DNA of 64,000 nt from Acidimicrobiaceae bacterium. GTDB taxonomy: Bacteria; Actinomycetota; Acidimicrobiia; Acidimicrobiales; RAAP-2. The notes under the pieces are model-generated. The model ran no database searches, was not told the origin of the DNA, and was given only the letters and a program-made list of their open reading frames with translations. The stretch lies in contig PMLJ01000014.1 of assembly GCA_003158855.1 (NCBI GenBank), positions 220,693-284,692 of the forward strand, written 5' to 3'. Positions 35,047 to 44,238 of the stretch are shown here, in pieces; the stretch's first letter is position 1, and every line of letters begins with the position of its first letter. A program made the position numbers and the translations under genes.

Positions 35047-35840
35047 GTGAAGAAGCCAGCGAACTCGCCCGGACGACCGAACACCGCCTGGAGGAGCTCG
35101 AGAAGGGACTCTTCACGTCGGACCTCTCGGTCAACGAATTCCTCTTGATCAAGGAGGTGGGCTTCCACCCCGTGGGTTTCGTGATGGGATCCTCGATCTA
35201 TCACACCGGAATCCAAACCCGTAAATGGGGACAGAGCCAGGAGCTCACCAAGCTGACCGAGGCGATGTACAACGCCCGCGAACTTGCCATGACGCGCATG
35301 GAGGAGGAAGCCGCCGAACTTGGTGCCGACGGCGTCGTCGGGGTGCGCCTCGACGTCAACTACTACGAATGGGGAAAGGACGCCGCCGAATTCATCGCCG
35401 TCGGAACGGCCGTCAAAGCCGAGGACGGCGTGTCGCGCCTCAACAAGCTCGGCAAACCCTTCACGTCCGACCTTTCCGGCCAGGACTTTTGGACACTGCT
35501 CCAGACGGGCTACATGCCCCAGGGCCTCGTCATGGGCACCTGCGTGTACCACATCGCCCATCGGGGCATCGGCCAAACACTGGGGACGACCGGACAGAAC
35601 GTGGAACTGCCCAACTTCACCCAGGCGCTCTACGAAGCGCGCGAGCTCGCCATGACGAGAATGCAGGATGAAGCGACGCAGCTCGGCGCCACGGGCATCG
35701 TCGGGGTGCGTCTCGAGGAAAAGACCCACCAGTGGGGCTCTCACACCATTGAGTTCCTGTCGCTCGGCACCGCCGTTTCGAAGACGTCAGACGACGTCAC
35801 CCTCGCCAAGCCCATCACCATCATCTCGCTCGACAACTGA
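35043..35840 (+). CDS. Protein with two YbjQ-like (heavy-metal-binding family) domains, copy A
   Basis: 265 residues, soluble, two similar halves. Half one runs from FTSDLSVNEF through GFHPVGFVMGSSIYHTG to AMTRMEEEAAELGADGVVGV. Half two runs from FTSDLSGQDF through GYMPQGLVMGTCVYHIA to AMTRMQDEATQLGATGIVGV. The ARELAMTRM..EA..LGA.GVVGVR pattern matches the oligomeric YbjQ/DUF74 family. No metal ligands are obvious. Coupled by overlaps to the genes on both sides. Function unknown. Confidence 0.8.
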   Translation: MSEEASELARTTEHRLEELEKGLFTSDLSVNEFLLIKEVGFHPVGFVMGSSIYHTGIQTRKWGQSQELTKLTEAMYNARELAMTRMEEEAAELGADGVVGVRLDVNYYEWGKDAAEFIAVGTAVKAEDGVSRLNKLGKPFTSDLSGQDFWTLLQTGYMPQGLVMGTCVYHIAHRGIGQTLGTTGQNVELPNFTQALYEARELAMTRMQDEATQLGATGIVGVRLEEKTHQWGSHTIEFLSLGTAVSKTSDDVTLAKPITIISLDN

Positions 35841-36751
35841 TGAGCGAGCCCACGAAGCTCCCCGACGTCGCCGAGGGGCGCCTCGCCGCGAGCTCGTTCT
35901 CCTCGGGCTTGAGCGTGTCGGATTTCGCGGCCTGCATCGACATGGGGCTGGAGCCCGTTGGGCTGGCGCAGGGCTACTGCGCGGTGCGGACAGCCTCGTC
36001 GGTGTACTTCGCCAACGCGCAGCAGGGCGGGCTCGGCCGGTCCATTTCGCCGTTCCAGGTCTCGGCGGGCGACTACGTGGAGAACTACCAGTGCCCGCAC
36101 GGCATGGTGTCGGCGGAACACCGGATGTGGGGCCAGAACTACCAGCAACCGTGGATCGAAGCCACGTGGAAACAGGGTTTCACCAACGCGTATGCGCGCA
36201 TGGTGAAGGAGGCGACGACCCTTGGTGCCCACGGCGTCGTCGGGGTCGTCGACAACGTGAGTCGCATCGGTCAGGAAGGCATCCTTGAATTCAGTATCCG
36301 AGGCACGGCCGTTCGAGTGCCCGGGCTTGGCGTACCTTCTGGCGGGCCCTGGACCACGTACCTCGCCGGACAGAGGCTCGCCAAGATCATCGAAGCTGGT
36401 TTCGCCCCAGTGTCGATCGTCGCCGCGGTCTCTTCCGTGCGGGTCTGGGCATCGTGCATCACCGAATACCTGATGGAGGGCAGCGGGATGACGATGTGGG
36501 TCCAGGGCGCCGAGAGCACTGAAGTCGAGCAGATCGTGAGCGCGCGCACCGCCGCTCGGTCCCTCGTTCGAGACATGGCGCGTCAGCAACTCCAGGGCGA
36601 CCAGCTTCACGGCGTCGAACTGCGCGTCCGCGAGCACGAATACGCCAAGGGCGACCTCGAGATTCAGCCGGTCCTGCGGGGAAACCGGATCCGCCGGTTC
36701 AAGGACTTCGATCCGATGCCCGTCCCGCGCTTGACGGTGCGCTTGTCATGA
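35840..36751 (+). CDS. Protein with two YbjQ-like domains, copy B (divergent)
   Basis: 303 residues. The first domain has GLSVSDFAACIDMGLEPVG and YARMVKEATTLGAHGVVGV. The second is more diverged (AKIIEAGFAPVSIVAAVSSV, then ARSLVRDMARQQLQGDQLHG). An insertion of about 30 residues rich in Tyr, Gln and Trp (about 70-105) separates strand and helix in domain one. The TGATG overlap at 35838-35842 couples it to copy A, and its 3' end overlaps copy C. Function unknown. Confidence 0.78.
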   Translation: MSEPTKLPDVAEGRLAASSFSSGLSVSDFAACIDMGLEPVGLAQGYCAVRTASSVYFANAQQGGLGRSISPFQVSAGDYVENYQCPHGMVSAEHRMWGQNYQQPWIEATWKQGFTNAYARMVKEATTLGAHGVVGVVDNVSRIGQEGILEFSIRGTAVRVPGLGVPSGGPWTTYLAGQRLAKIIEAGFAPVSIVAAVSSVRVWASCITEYLMEGSGMTMWVQGAESTEVEQIVSARTAARSLVRDMARQQLQGDQLHGVELRVREHEYAKGDLEIQPVLRGNRIRRFKDFDPMPVPRLTVRLS

Positions 36752-37590
36752 CCGACTCAACCAGCCCCGGCTCGCGTCTCGATCTGAAGAGCGAAGTGCG
36801 AAGGGCAGTCGCCTCACTCGAACAGAAGACGACGGGGTCCGCCTCGTCAACGTCGGACCTGTCGATCGACGAGGAGCTCAACCTGCACTCCATTGGTTGG
36901 GAGCAGGTTGAACTGGTCAGCGGCGTGTCGGTCTTCTCCGTGCCCGCCGGTCTCTGGAACTGGGGGCAGGGCGAGATACTGGGGGCCTCCAGCGCCCACG
37001 CGCAGGCCTTCAGCCACGCCATCAGCCGTATCCACAAGGAAGCGGCGAGCGCCGGCGGTCACGGCGTCGTTGGCGTACGTATCGAGCGCTCGGTACACCC
37101 CTCTCACGTCGAAGTTTCGCTTCTCGGCACGGCGGTGCGCCCGATCGGTGCGCCGCCGGTGAAGCCCGAGGAGGTGTTCGTGTCCGATCTGTCCGCGCGC
37201 GATTTCGCGCTGCTCATGATTGCGGGCTGGCAGCCCCTCGGGCTCGCGTGCGGCGCGAGCTTCGTCTACGCCCCGCGACGCCAGATGAGCGCTGTTCTCC
37301 AACAGTCATCGCAGAACATCGAGCTGACGAACTTCACCGAAGCGATGTACGCCTCGAGGGAGTCCGCCATGGAACGGATGCAGCGGATGGCGATTGCGCT
37401 GAAGGGGACCGGGGTGGTGCAGGTGAACGTCGTCGAGGGCCCGATGCCCTTCGCGACCCACGCCGTTGGTTTCGCCGCTTGGGGCACGGTGGTTCGCCTC
37501 GCGAAGCAGTCCCATCAGTTGCTGCACCCTCAAATGGTCGTCTCGATGAACGATGCCGTCGTGGCCTTTGACGCCGAGACGCTCGCCTGA
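36748..37590 (+). CDS. Protein with two YbjQ-like domains, copy C
   Basis: 280 residues with a charged N-terminal helix (about 10-30), then domain one (STSDLSIDEELNLHSIGW ... RIHKEAASAGGHGVVGV) and domain two (FVSDLSARDFALLMIAGWQP ... ERMQRMAIALKGTGVVQV). It ends the operon. The three paralogues share the SDLSxxDF lead-in to each domain, but the binding loops differ, suggesting a hetero-oligomer. This is inference from the repeat pattern. Confidence 0.78.
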   Translation: MTDSTSPGSRLDLKSEVRRAVASLEQKTTGSASSTSDLSIDEELNLHSIGWEQVELVSGVSVFSVPAGLWNWGQGEILGASSAHAQAFSHAISRIHKEAASAGGHGVVGVRIERSVHPSHVEVSLLGTAVRPIGAPPVKPEEVFVSDLSARDFALLMIAGWQPLGLACGASFVYAPRRQMSAVLQQSSQNIELTNFTEAMYASRESAMERMQRMAIALKGTGVVQVNVVEGPMPFATHAVGFAAWGTVVRLAKQSHQLLHPQMVVSMNDAVVAFDAETLA

Positions 37591-37775
37591 AGCTGCGGCG
37601 AGCGCGCCCGTGTGATTGAGCGGGCCTAACGGGTCGAGAATCTGGTACCTCCAAACTGCGAGTACGTGCGGCTTTGGTGCAGTCGAGACGAGAAGAAGGC
37701 GTTTGGCGATGCTGACCCCAGGGGCAGGAGCCGAGTTTGGAGAGAGCCTTGATAACCGGGTGATTCCGCTTGCGC
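37591..37775. other. Intergenic stretch with no recognised gene
   Basis: I find no convincing coding frame. A weak hairpin, GCCCG (37606-37610) with CGGGC (37621-37625), lies just after the operon stop and could help end transcription, but it lacks a U-tract. Confidence 0.4.
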
Positions 37776-37928
37776 GTGGTCTTTGCTGTCGTGGTACTAG
37801 CCCTCCTCGTCTACGAGCTGATTGGTCGGCGGTACTGGCTTGTCAGTCTCGTGCAAGCAGTTCTCATCATCTGCATCATCGTCACCAGGGCGCTCGACCT
37901 GCGCGACATCCGCCACCGGCGAAGGTGA
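37776..37928 (+). CDS. Possible small two-segment membrane protein
   Basis: A 50-codon frame from GTG (a TTG six bases upstream is also possible) encodes a very hydrophobic peptide. The first segment is VVFAVVVLALLVYELIG; then RRYW; the second is LVSLVQAVLIICIIVTRA; and the tail RDIRHRRR is basic. The pattern of two spans with a positive C-terminus looks non-random, but no ribosome binding site is clear and no family is recognised. Confidence 0.4.
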   Translation: MVFAVVVLALLVYELIGRRYWLVSLVQAVLIICIIVTRALDLRDIRHRRR

Positions 37929-38248
37929 CGCTCAGGGTCGTGTACTCGTTCGCAGTTGTGACACCCCGAGCGAGTAGCGGCCAGCCGGGTCCTGGACGGT
38001 ACCCTCGCGATCCAACTCACCGTTCGCCGCGTCGAAGTGCCGACGAGCAACCTTGGCGTAGTCCTTGTAACGGTCGGCGTGGTTGAGACCGAGGCGCGGG
38101 GTCGAGCAGTTGAGTGGTGCTCTTGACGTTGCGATAACAGAACGCCCCGGGTTCCGAGAACTCGCGCACCCGGGCCAGCCCCTCGTCGAGAGATCAGGTC
38201 GAGTGGTGCAGGGGCGGGCTCTGGCCACGAATGCTTCCTTTGATCGGC
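37929..38248 (-). other. Stretch with a possible gene remnant
   Basis: No intact gene is evident. On the minus strand a frame ending at 37932 reads as ordinary protein for about 60 residues (DRYKDYAKVARRHFDAANGE, then LDREGTVQDPAGRYSLGV), but its 5' part up to 38228 is low-quality. This may be the 3' end of a truncated or frameshifted gene. I do not recognise it. Confidence 0.2.
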
Positions 38249-39019
38249 TCAGCGTTCGAATAGGCCGTGGCGACCCGAGCCCTCGCGAAACTGAGCGGCC
38301 CCCGATTGGCTCTCACCCGACATGAGCACCTCGAATCCGGATGTAAATTCGTTGTCCATGGCGTCGTCTTCACACATCGACCACTGCGAGATCGCCGAGA
38401 GGCGGTCGCTTCGAAGGCAGTTCTGCGGCAATTGCGCCAGCCGACTCGCCAGTTCCAAGGCCGCGTCCAACGCCTGACCTGGTTCCACCACGCGGTTCGC
38501 GAGGCCGATCTCGTAGGCCTCGCGAGCGCCCACCGGCCGACCGGTGAGGATCATGTCCATGGCCCGCGAGTGGCCGATCAGCCTCGGCAGTCGAACCGTC
38601 CCGCCATCAATGAGCGGTACCCCCCATCGCCGGCAGAACACTCCGAACACCGCGTTCTCCGCGACCACCCTCAAGTCGCACCACAGAGCCAGTTCCAGCC
38701 CTCCCGCGACGGCGTAACCCTCGACCGCGGCGATGACCGGCTTCGAAAGTCGCATCCGGGTTGGCCCCATGGGTCCTGGCCCAGACGGTCTCGCCCTATT
38801 CTCGCCCGGTGTGCCAAGGGCCTTCAAGTCCGCGCCCGAGCAGAAGGTTCCCCCACCGCCGGTGAGCACCGCGACGTTCTGTCCATCGTCGAGATTGAAA
38901 CGTCGAAAGGCGCTCTCCAGCTTCATCGCGGTGGGTCCATCGACCGCGTTTCGCGCTTCGGGCCGGTCAATCGTAATGACGGTGACGAAACCCGTGTTCT
39001 CGGATCGAACTGTGCTCAT
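38249..39019 (-). CDS. Enoyl-CoA hydratase/isomerase family protein
   Basis: 256 residues, crotonase fold. TIDRPEARNAVDGPTAMKLE, the oxyanion loop GGGGTFCSGADLKALG and AAVEGYAVAGGLELALWCDL are present. The catalytic Glu of hydratases is expected in RRWGVPLIDGGTVRLPRLIG, where Asp appears instead (LIDGGTV), so the reaction may not be simple hydration. The start at 39019 has a strong Shine-Dalgarno (GAGGAGG). Substrate unknown. Confidence 0.88.
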   Translation of the reverse strand: MSTVRSENTGFVTVITIDRPEARNAVDGPTAMKLESAFRRFNLDDGQNVAVLTGGGGTFCSGADLKALGTPGENRARPSGPGPMGPTRMRLSKPVIAAVEGYAVAGGLELALWCDLRVVAENAVFGVFCRRWGVPLIDGGTVRLPRLIGHSRAMDMILTGRPVGAREAYEIGLANRVVEPGQALDAALELASRLAQLPQNCLRSDRLSAISQWSMCEDDAMDNEFTSGFEVLMSGESQSGAAQFREGSGRHGLFER

Positions 39020-39231
39020 GAATCCTCCTCGGGGGCCGCTCGCCATCTCTCATCGTCTCGCCCAGGGTGTTGCCCCTCACGCCATTCCAGCTACGGGCCA
39101 ACCCTAGAACTTCGCACGCCGCATCACTCACGACGTGTCGCGTGAGGGCCCCTTCTTCATCACGTCGTCCCCAAGGGGATGAACGGTCCGCGCTCTCATC
39201 CCTACGCCGCAGCGGCCGCTACGCTTCAGGG

Positions 39232-41388
39232 GTGCTTGAGCGCTGGATCCGCGCAGTGATCAAATGGCGCATTGTTGTCATTTCCTGTTGGGTGGCCGTC
39301 ATTATCGTTGGCGCGCTCGCGTCATCGCAGCTCTCGAGTCTCCTGACCACTTCCCTCACAGTCCCGGGCACGAGCTCAGCCCAGGCCGACAGCATCCTCA
39401 TCCACAAGTTCCACGAGAACATCGAGGGCACCTTCACCGTCGTGGTGTCCTTCAAGCAGGCCACGAAAGGGCAGATCAAGGGCTTCGAAAGGGCCATCGC
39501 GAAGGCGGCGGCGTCGATCCCCACCGGCACCGTCAGCGAGGAACGCGCCGTCGACGGTGTCCTCTACGCCAACGTCAATACCTCGCTCGACCTGGGCAAG
39601 GCCGCCCACGTCACCGACGACCTGCGTCGCGCCCTCGCCGACCACGGGCTTTCCACCGCCCTCGTCACCGGACCACCCGCTCTCCAGCACGACATCACCC
39701 CCGTGCTCACGAGCGACCTCCATCGAGGCGAGCTTCTCGCGGTCGTCCTCGCTCTCTTGCTGCTCATTGCCGTCCTCGGGGTCTGCTGGGCGGTCCTGAT
39801 CCCGTATCTCGTCGCTTTGGCGACCACGGCGGGGACCTTGAGCGTCGTCTACCTCCTCGCTCACCGTTTTCTCATGGTGCTCTACGTCCCCAACGTGATC
39901 GAGCTCATTGGCCTCGCCCTCGCCATTGACTACTCGCTGCTGATCGTCCATCGTTTCCGGGCCGAGATCAACAAGGGTGGCGTGAATGTGCAAGACGCCA
40001 TCGTGAAGACGATGTTCAGTGCGGGCCGCACCGTCGTGCTTTCGGGCTTCGCCGTGGCGATCGGTCTCGCGACGTTGTTCATCGTCCCGGTGCCCTTCGT
40101 TCGCTCCCTCGGCGCCGCCGGGCTCGTCGTGCCTATCTTCTCCCTCGCCTCGGCCCTCACCCTGCAGCCGGCGCTGCTCTCCCTGCTCGGACGCCGAGGC
40201 GTGCAGCCCATCGGCATCAGGGGCCTCATGCTGCGCCGTGAGATCTCGACCGGCACCTGGGCGCGTATCGCGAGGGGCGTCATCCGCCGACCCGTCGCGG
40301 TGCTGATCTCGACCGTCGTCGTGCTGCTCGCGGTCACGTCATCAGCGTTCTGGCTTCAGTTGACGCCGGGTTCGGTAACGGCAGTCCCCCAGCAGATCGA
40401 AGCGGCCCACGCCCTCACCCTGGTGAGCGGCCGCGTGGGACCGGGCGTCATTACTCCGATCCAGATCATCATCGACACGGGGCGCTCCCATGGGGCTACC
40501 ACGAAGGCCGCCTCGCTCGACCGCCTGGACCTTGCCGAGACGATACTGAAGGACCCAGAAGTGTTCGTCGTAGCGATCGGGCACACCAAGCCGTTCGAGG
40601 ACTCGTCACGGCGCTACGAGCAGATTCTGGTGATCAGCCGGGAAGCCTTCGGCAGTGCCGGCTCGCAGAATCTGGTTCGCACCCTGCGAGACGACGTTGT
40701 TCCGAACGCGAAGTTGACGACCGGATCGACGATCTACGTGGGCGGTGCCCCGGCCCAGGGCGTCGACTTCCTCAACTCGGTGTACGGAAGCTTTCCGTGG
40801 ATTGTCCTGCTCGCGCTCGTGCTCGCCTACGGGGTGCTGCTTCGGGCCTTTCGTTCATTGGTGCTCCCGCTCCTGGCGGCGCTGCTGGACCTCGTCTCGG
40901 TGGGCGTTGCCTACGGCTTCCTGGTCCTGGTCTTTCGATACGGCGTCGGCTCCTCGATACTCGGCACGTACCGCGTGAGCCAGATCGAAGGCTGGGTGCC
41001 GGTATTCCTCTTCGCCATGCTCTTCGGGCTCTCCATGGACTACGAGGTCTTCATCGTGTCGAGGATGCGCGAGGCGTGGATCCAGGGCGCGACCAATCCC
41101 GAGGCGATCGTCGAAGGGCTCACCAACACCGGTGGCGTCGTCACGAGCGCCGCGCTAATCATGGTGGTCGCCCTCAGCGGGCTGGTCTTCGGGCACATTG
41201 CGGGCCTGCAGGAGCTGGGAGTCGGGCTGGCGCTCGGCGTGCTCGTCGATGCGACGGTTGTCCGCGGGCTATTGCTGCCGAGCATCATGGCGATTCTCGG
41301 GCGCTGGAACTGGTGGCTACCGGGCCCGGTGGCGAGGCTGGTACGCACTACTGCCTCGCCTCTCGAACCGCGAGAGGCGAGGCAGTAG
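39232..41388 (+). CDS. MMPL-family (RND superfamily) membrane transporter
   Basis: 718 residues from a GTG at 39232. One N-terminal span, an external domain, then a bundle of spans with VIELIGLALAIDYSLLIVHRF. This is repeated in the second half (second external domain about 360-510, then LFAMLFGLSMDYEVFIVSRM). The paired GxxxDY motifs (LAIDYS and LSMDYE) are the proton-relay positions of MMPL proteins. Mycobacterial relatives export lipids; substrate here unknown. The last 13 codons form a long hairpin with the stop codon. Confidence 0.92.
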   Translation: MLERWIRAVIKWRIVVISCWVAVIIVGALASSQLSSLLTTSLTVPGTSSAQADSILIHKFHENIEGTFTVVVSFKQATKGQIKGFERAIAKAAASIPTGTVSEERAVDGVLYANVNTSLDLGKAAHVTDDLRRALADHGLSTALVTGPPALQHDITPVLTSDLHRGELLAVVLALLLLIAVLGVCWAVLIPYLVALATTAGTLSVVYLLAHRFLMVLYVPNVIELIGLALAIDYSLLIVHRFRAEINKGGVNVQDAIVKTMFSAGRTVVLSGFAVAIGLATLFIVPVPFVRSLGAAGLVVPIFSLASALTLQPALLSLLGRRGVQPIGIRGLMLRREISTGTWARIARGVIRRPVAVLISTVVVLLAVTSSAFWLQLTPGSVTAVPQQIEAAHALTLVSGRVGPGVITPIQIIIDTGRSHGATTKAASLDRLDLAETILKDPEVFVVAIGHTKPFEDSSRRYEQILVISREAFGSAGSQNLVRTLRDDVVPNAKLTTGSTIYVGGAPAQGVDFLNSVYGSFPWIVLLALVLAYGVLLRAFRSLVLPLLAALLDLVSVGVAYGFLVLVFRYGVGSSILGTYRVSQIEGWVPVFLFAMLFGLSMDYEVFIVSRMREAWIQGATNPEAIVEGLTNTGGVVTSAALIMVVALSGLVFGHIAGLQELGVGLALGVLVDATVVRGLLLPSIMAILGRWNWWLPGPVARLVRTTASPLEPREARQ
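41348..41388. terminator. 18-bp perfect hairpin covering the MMPL stop codon
   Basis: CTACTGCCTCGCCTCTCG (41348-41365) pairs perfectly with CGAGAGGCGAGGCAGTAG (41371-41388) around a 5-nt loop. It includes the MMPL TAG and lies 20 bp from the convergent secreted-protein stop. There is no U-tract on either side, so it may be a bidirectional, RNA-stabilising or transcription-blocking structure rather than a classical terminator. Confidence 0.65.
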
Positions 41389-41408
41389 ACGCAACGACGT
41401 AAGACGTG

Positions 41409-43094
41409 TTACTTGACGATCGTGATCGCGAAGTGCATCGACGGCACCTGGTAACCGAGGGCCAGTCCCGGGTAGTCACGATTGGACGACAGGACGGGTA
41501 CCATGCCGTAGGGGGTGCTCGCGAACGACGGCGACAGCGAGTAGAGCATCGGGTAGAGGTCGATGATGTGCGTGCCTGGGGCGCCGATGGCCTTCAGGTG
41601 GACCACCATGTAGCCATTCGAATTGAAGCCGCAGCTGTATCCGATGTAGCTGTTGTCGTAGTCGACCCCGAGCGTGTTGTCGAGTTGGGTCCAGCCCACG
41701 CCCTTGATGCTGATCGTGAACTCCTGGCCATCCTTGAACCTGTGCGAACCCACGCCCGACTGACCGGCCGCCAGTGCGGTAGGCGTGTTCGAGAGATCCG
41801 CGGTCGCGAGACCCGAGCTGATCACCTTGCCGGCCGTGTTGAAGAAGGGGACAATGCTTTCCTTCACGTAGAACGGCACTTGGGCCTCGATGGTGCTGCC
41901 GCTCAGGACCTGGACCACGTGATAGCCACCGAGATTGTCGGGAACCGTGATCTGCTGGTTGATCGCGCCGTTGGTGATGGTCGCGGATCCCAGCGGGATC
42001 GAACTGAACGCCCAGCACGTGCTCGCGCAGTTCACCCGATTGCCAACGACGGTCGACCAGACCAGGTTGGCGGTGCCGTTGATGGGTAGTCCGGTTACGT
42101 TGAGGGTCGTCTTGGTGAGGACCGGCCCGCTGGTCGCCGACAATGTCGCCACGGCCTTGCTCGCGGGGTCCAGACCGGCTGTTGACAGCGTCGTCACTTG
42201 ACTGACCGTGGGCGCCACGTCCGCGGGCCAGGTGATGTAGGAACTGCCTGGTCCCCTGTCCTTGGTGACCTTGAACGCGACCATGCCGCCGTTGGTGTAG
42301 GGAATCGGCGACTGGATGACGTTCAGGTACATGAAGCTGATGGCATTGCCGACCTGGATGTAGTGGGTGCCCACCGGACCGGCGGCGCGGATCGTGACCG
42401 AAGCCGTCCCGCGCGTCCAGTTGGCCTGCATCTCACCCGTGTAGTGGTTGTCCCACAGCACCTCGGCGCCACCGGTATAGAGGCTGGCGCCCATTGACGT
42501 GTACGTGATGGTGATCGGTGTTCCGATCGGCCCGCTCTTGGGTGTGACCGAGAGGATGCGCAGGAGCTCGAAGCCTCCGTGGGCCAGGGCAACGCCGTTC
42601 ACTACGGCGTAGATGTCATGGACACCGCCGAAATCAGCGGGTGCCTTGGTGGAGTAGGAGAAGCTACCGCTCCCGTCCGTCGTGACCGTCGCCATGACGA
42701 CAGTGAACTTCGAGTACGAGGTACCGAGGTAGTTGACGGTGTTGGGCTCGACGTCCGCGAGCCACGTCGCGCTGTTCGTCGACCACGTCAACTCCACGCT
42801 GGAGTTCGCCGGAAGCCCGCTTCCCGAGACCACCATTGGCGTTCCCGTGACGCCCTGATCCGCCGCTACCGTCAGATTGGAGAAAGTCGCCGGGACGGTG
42901 AAGGCCGGCGCCGTGAGGCCGGTGAACGGCAACGCTGCGACGCCAGGGATGTTGCTCGGCGCGGTGAGCGTTATCGTGTTCGCTGGCGTATCTGCGCTGC
43001 TGATGCCGGCGAAGAGCGCCACCGGAATGGTTGCAGCCACGAGGACGCGGGCGATGGCTGAGGGCAGCACTCGCGATAGACGTATCTGTTTCAT
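41409..43094 (-). CDS. Secreted protein with Ig-like (IPT/TIG-type) modules
   Basis: 561 residues. A signal peptide (MKQIRLSRVL... to about SSADT) with a hydrophobic core VLVAATIPVALFAG is followed by a strand-rich, Thr/Ser/Gly-rich region. Repeated phrases such as LSVTPKSGPIGTPITITYT and GTPMVVSGSGLPANSSVELT are typical of bacterial Ig-like or IPT/TIG domains. No catalytic motif or sortase/anchor signal is visible. Strong ribosome binding site (AAAGGA). Likely surface or extracellular; function unknown. Confidence 0.8.
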   Translation of the reverse strand: MKQIRLSRVLPSAIARVLVAATIPVALFAGISSADTPANTITLTAPSNIPGVAALPFTGLTAPAFTVPATFSNLTVAADQGVTGTPMVVSGSGLPANSSVELTWSTNSATWLADVEPNTVNYLGTSYSKFTVVMATVTTDGSGSFSYSTKAPADFGGVHDIYAVVNGVALAHGGFELLRILSVTPKSGPIGTPITITYTSMGASLYTGGAEVLWDNHYTGEMQANWTRGTASVTIRAAGPVGTHYIQVGNAISFMYLNVIQSPIPYTNGGMVAFKVTKDRGPGSSYITWPADVAPTVSQVTTLSTAGLDPASKAVATLSATSGPVLTKTTLNVTGLPINGTANLVWSTVVGNRVNCASTCWAFSSIPLGSATITNGAINQQITVPDNLGGYHVVQVLSGSTIEAQVPFYVKESIVPFFNTAGKVISSGLATADLSNTPTALAAGQSGVGSHRFKDGQEFTISIKGVGWTQLDNTLGVDYDNSYIGYSCGFNSNGYMVVHLKAIGAPGTHIIDLYPMLYSLSPSFASTPYGMVPVLSSNRDYPGLALGYQVPSMHFAITIVK

Positions 43095-43266
43095 GATTTC
43101 CTTTCTTACTGCGTGGTCTGATCGATCCAGCGAGTCGTTCGCTAGGGACGTTGGTCCGGGACTTCAGACCCTGATTCGTTTCTTGATGCAGCCAAGCCCG
43201 GGCAGGCGATCGGACTGACTCGCTCCGCCCGGACTTGACGGTGATGCGTACTACGGCTTCAACCGA

Positions 43267-44208
43267 TCAACTGGCTGGTACCGCGTTGAGCGTGACCTGT
43301 GACAGCGGGTTGAAGTTCGACTGGAACGTGCCGGTGGCACCCGGGACTGCCGGGGTCACGACGACGGTCTTCACATACGACACCCTGCGCACGACCCTCT
43401 TGTGATTGATCACCTTCGAGACCAGCTTGGAAGCCCTGACCTTCTTGGTGACCGCGGGCACCGCGATGGTGTTGAAGGTCACCTTGTAGGTCATGATGCC
43501 CAACGTGCTGAACTGGCCAGTCGCCGTTCCCGTAGCGAGGGGCGCGGTCCAGAAGGCGACGCCGCCGTGGTTACCGTAGGTCAATGCCACGGGAGTGGCG
43601 ACGCCACCGATCGTGACGGTCGCGCTCGACACGTTGAGCGGAGTCAACACCGCGCCGCCCAGGGCCCAGTCGTTGCCGTACACCCTAAAGACGATGGTCT
43701 GGCCGACGATGAACTCGCTCGTGATCTCACAGCCCACGCCGAACTTCGGGGCCAAGGCACCGGTCGAACCGGACGCGACAATTGTGTCGACGTAGAGCGA
43801 GATGGGCGCAGACGGGTTCCCCTGCACCGGCACCGCTACCACTTCGGCGATGGGCGTTGCCGTGGAGGCCGCGTACGTGACGGCGTCAGTGGGCGTGAAG
43901 TTTGCCCCCAAGGAGATTGCGCCGGCCGCCGCAGGCGTCCATGAGCACGTCGCAAGGAACGGGGTCACCGTTCCCGTCGCGACCGCGGCGCAACCACTGA
44001 TGTCCGTGCCTCCGGCGGTGAACTCCACCGTGCCGGCCACGCTCGTGGTCGCCACGATGTTGGCCGCCCCGAGTCCGAGGATCGCCTTCGGGTCCGTCAA
44101 CTTGATGGTTGTGGGTGTTGTCGCTGCCGACGCCGTCGAAACTCCGACGACGGCAACACTGCCCAGCGCCATGGCTCCTGCGACAACTAGGGACATTAAT
44201 CTTTTCAT
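43267..44208 (-). CDS. Secreted protein with Ig-like pattern and basic segment
   Basis: 313 residues. Signal peptide with LVVAGAMALGSVAVVG and an AXA-type cleavage near TASAATT. The mature part reads like bacterial Ig-like repeats (AGTVEFTAGGTDISGC ... CSWTPAAAGAISLGANFTP). Near the C-terminus a Lys/Arg/Val-rich stretch (KKVRASKLVSKVINHKRVVRR) is unusual for a secreted protein and could bind polyanions. SD AGGAGAGGA upstream. 30 bp after the previous secreted gene. Confidence 0.8.
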   Translation of the reverse strand: MKRLMSLVVAGAMALGSVAVVGVSTASAATTPTTIKLTDPKAILGLGAANIVATTSVAGTVEFTAGGTDISGCAAVATGTVTPFLATCSWTPAAAGAISLGANFTPTDAVTYAASTATPIAEVVAVPVQGNPSAPISLYVDTIVASGSTGALAPKFGVGCEITSEFIVGQTIVFRVYGNDWALGGAVLTPLNVSSATVTIGGVATPVALTYGNHGGVAFWTAPLATGTATGQFSTLGIMTYKVTFNTIAVPAVTKKVRASKLVSKVINHKRVVRRVSYVKTVVVTPAVPGATGTFQSNFNPLSQVTLNAVPAS

Positions 44209-44238
44209 TTTGGAGTCCTCTCCTGTGGTTATTTACTG

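Noticed and set aside
43095..43266. Hairpin (CAAGTCCGGGC with GCCCGGGCTTG) between two secreted genes, considered as a terminator
   Set aside because: It has a long 23-nt loop, one wobble pair and no U-tract; too weak to call.
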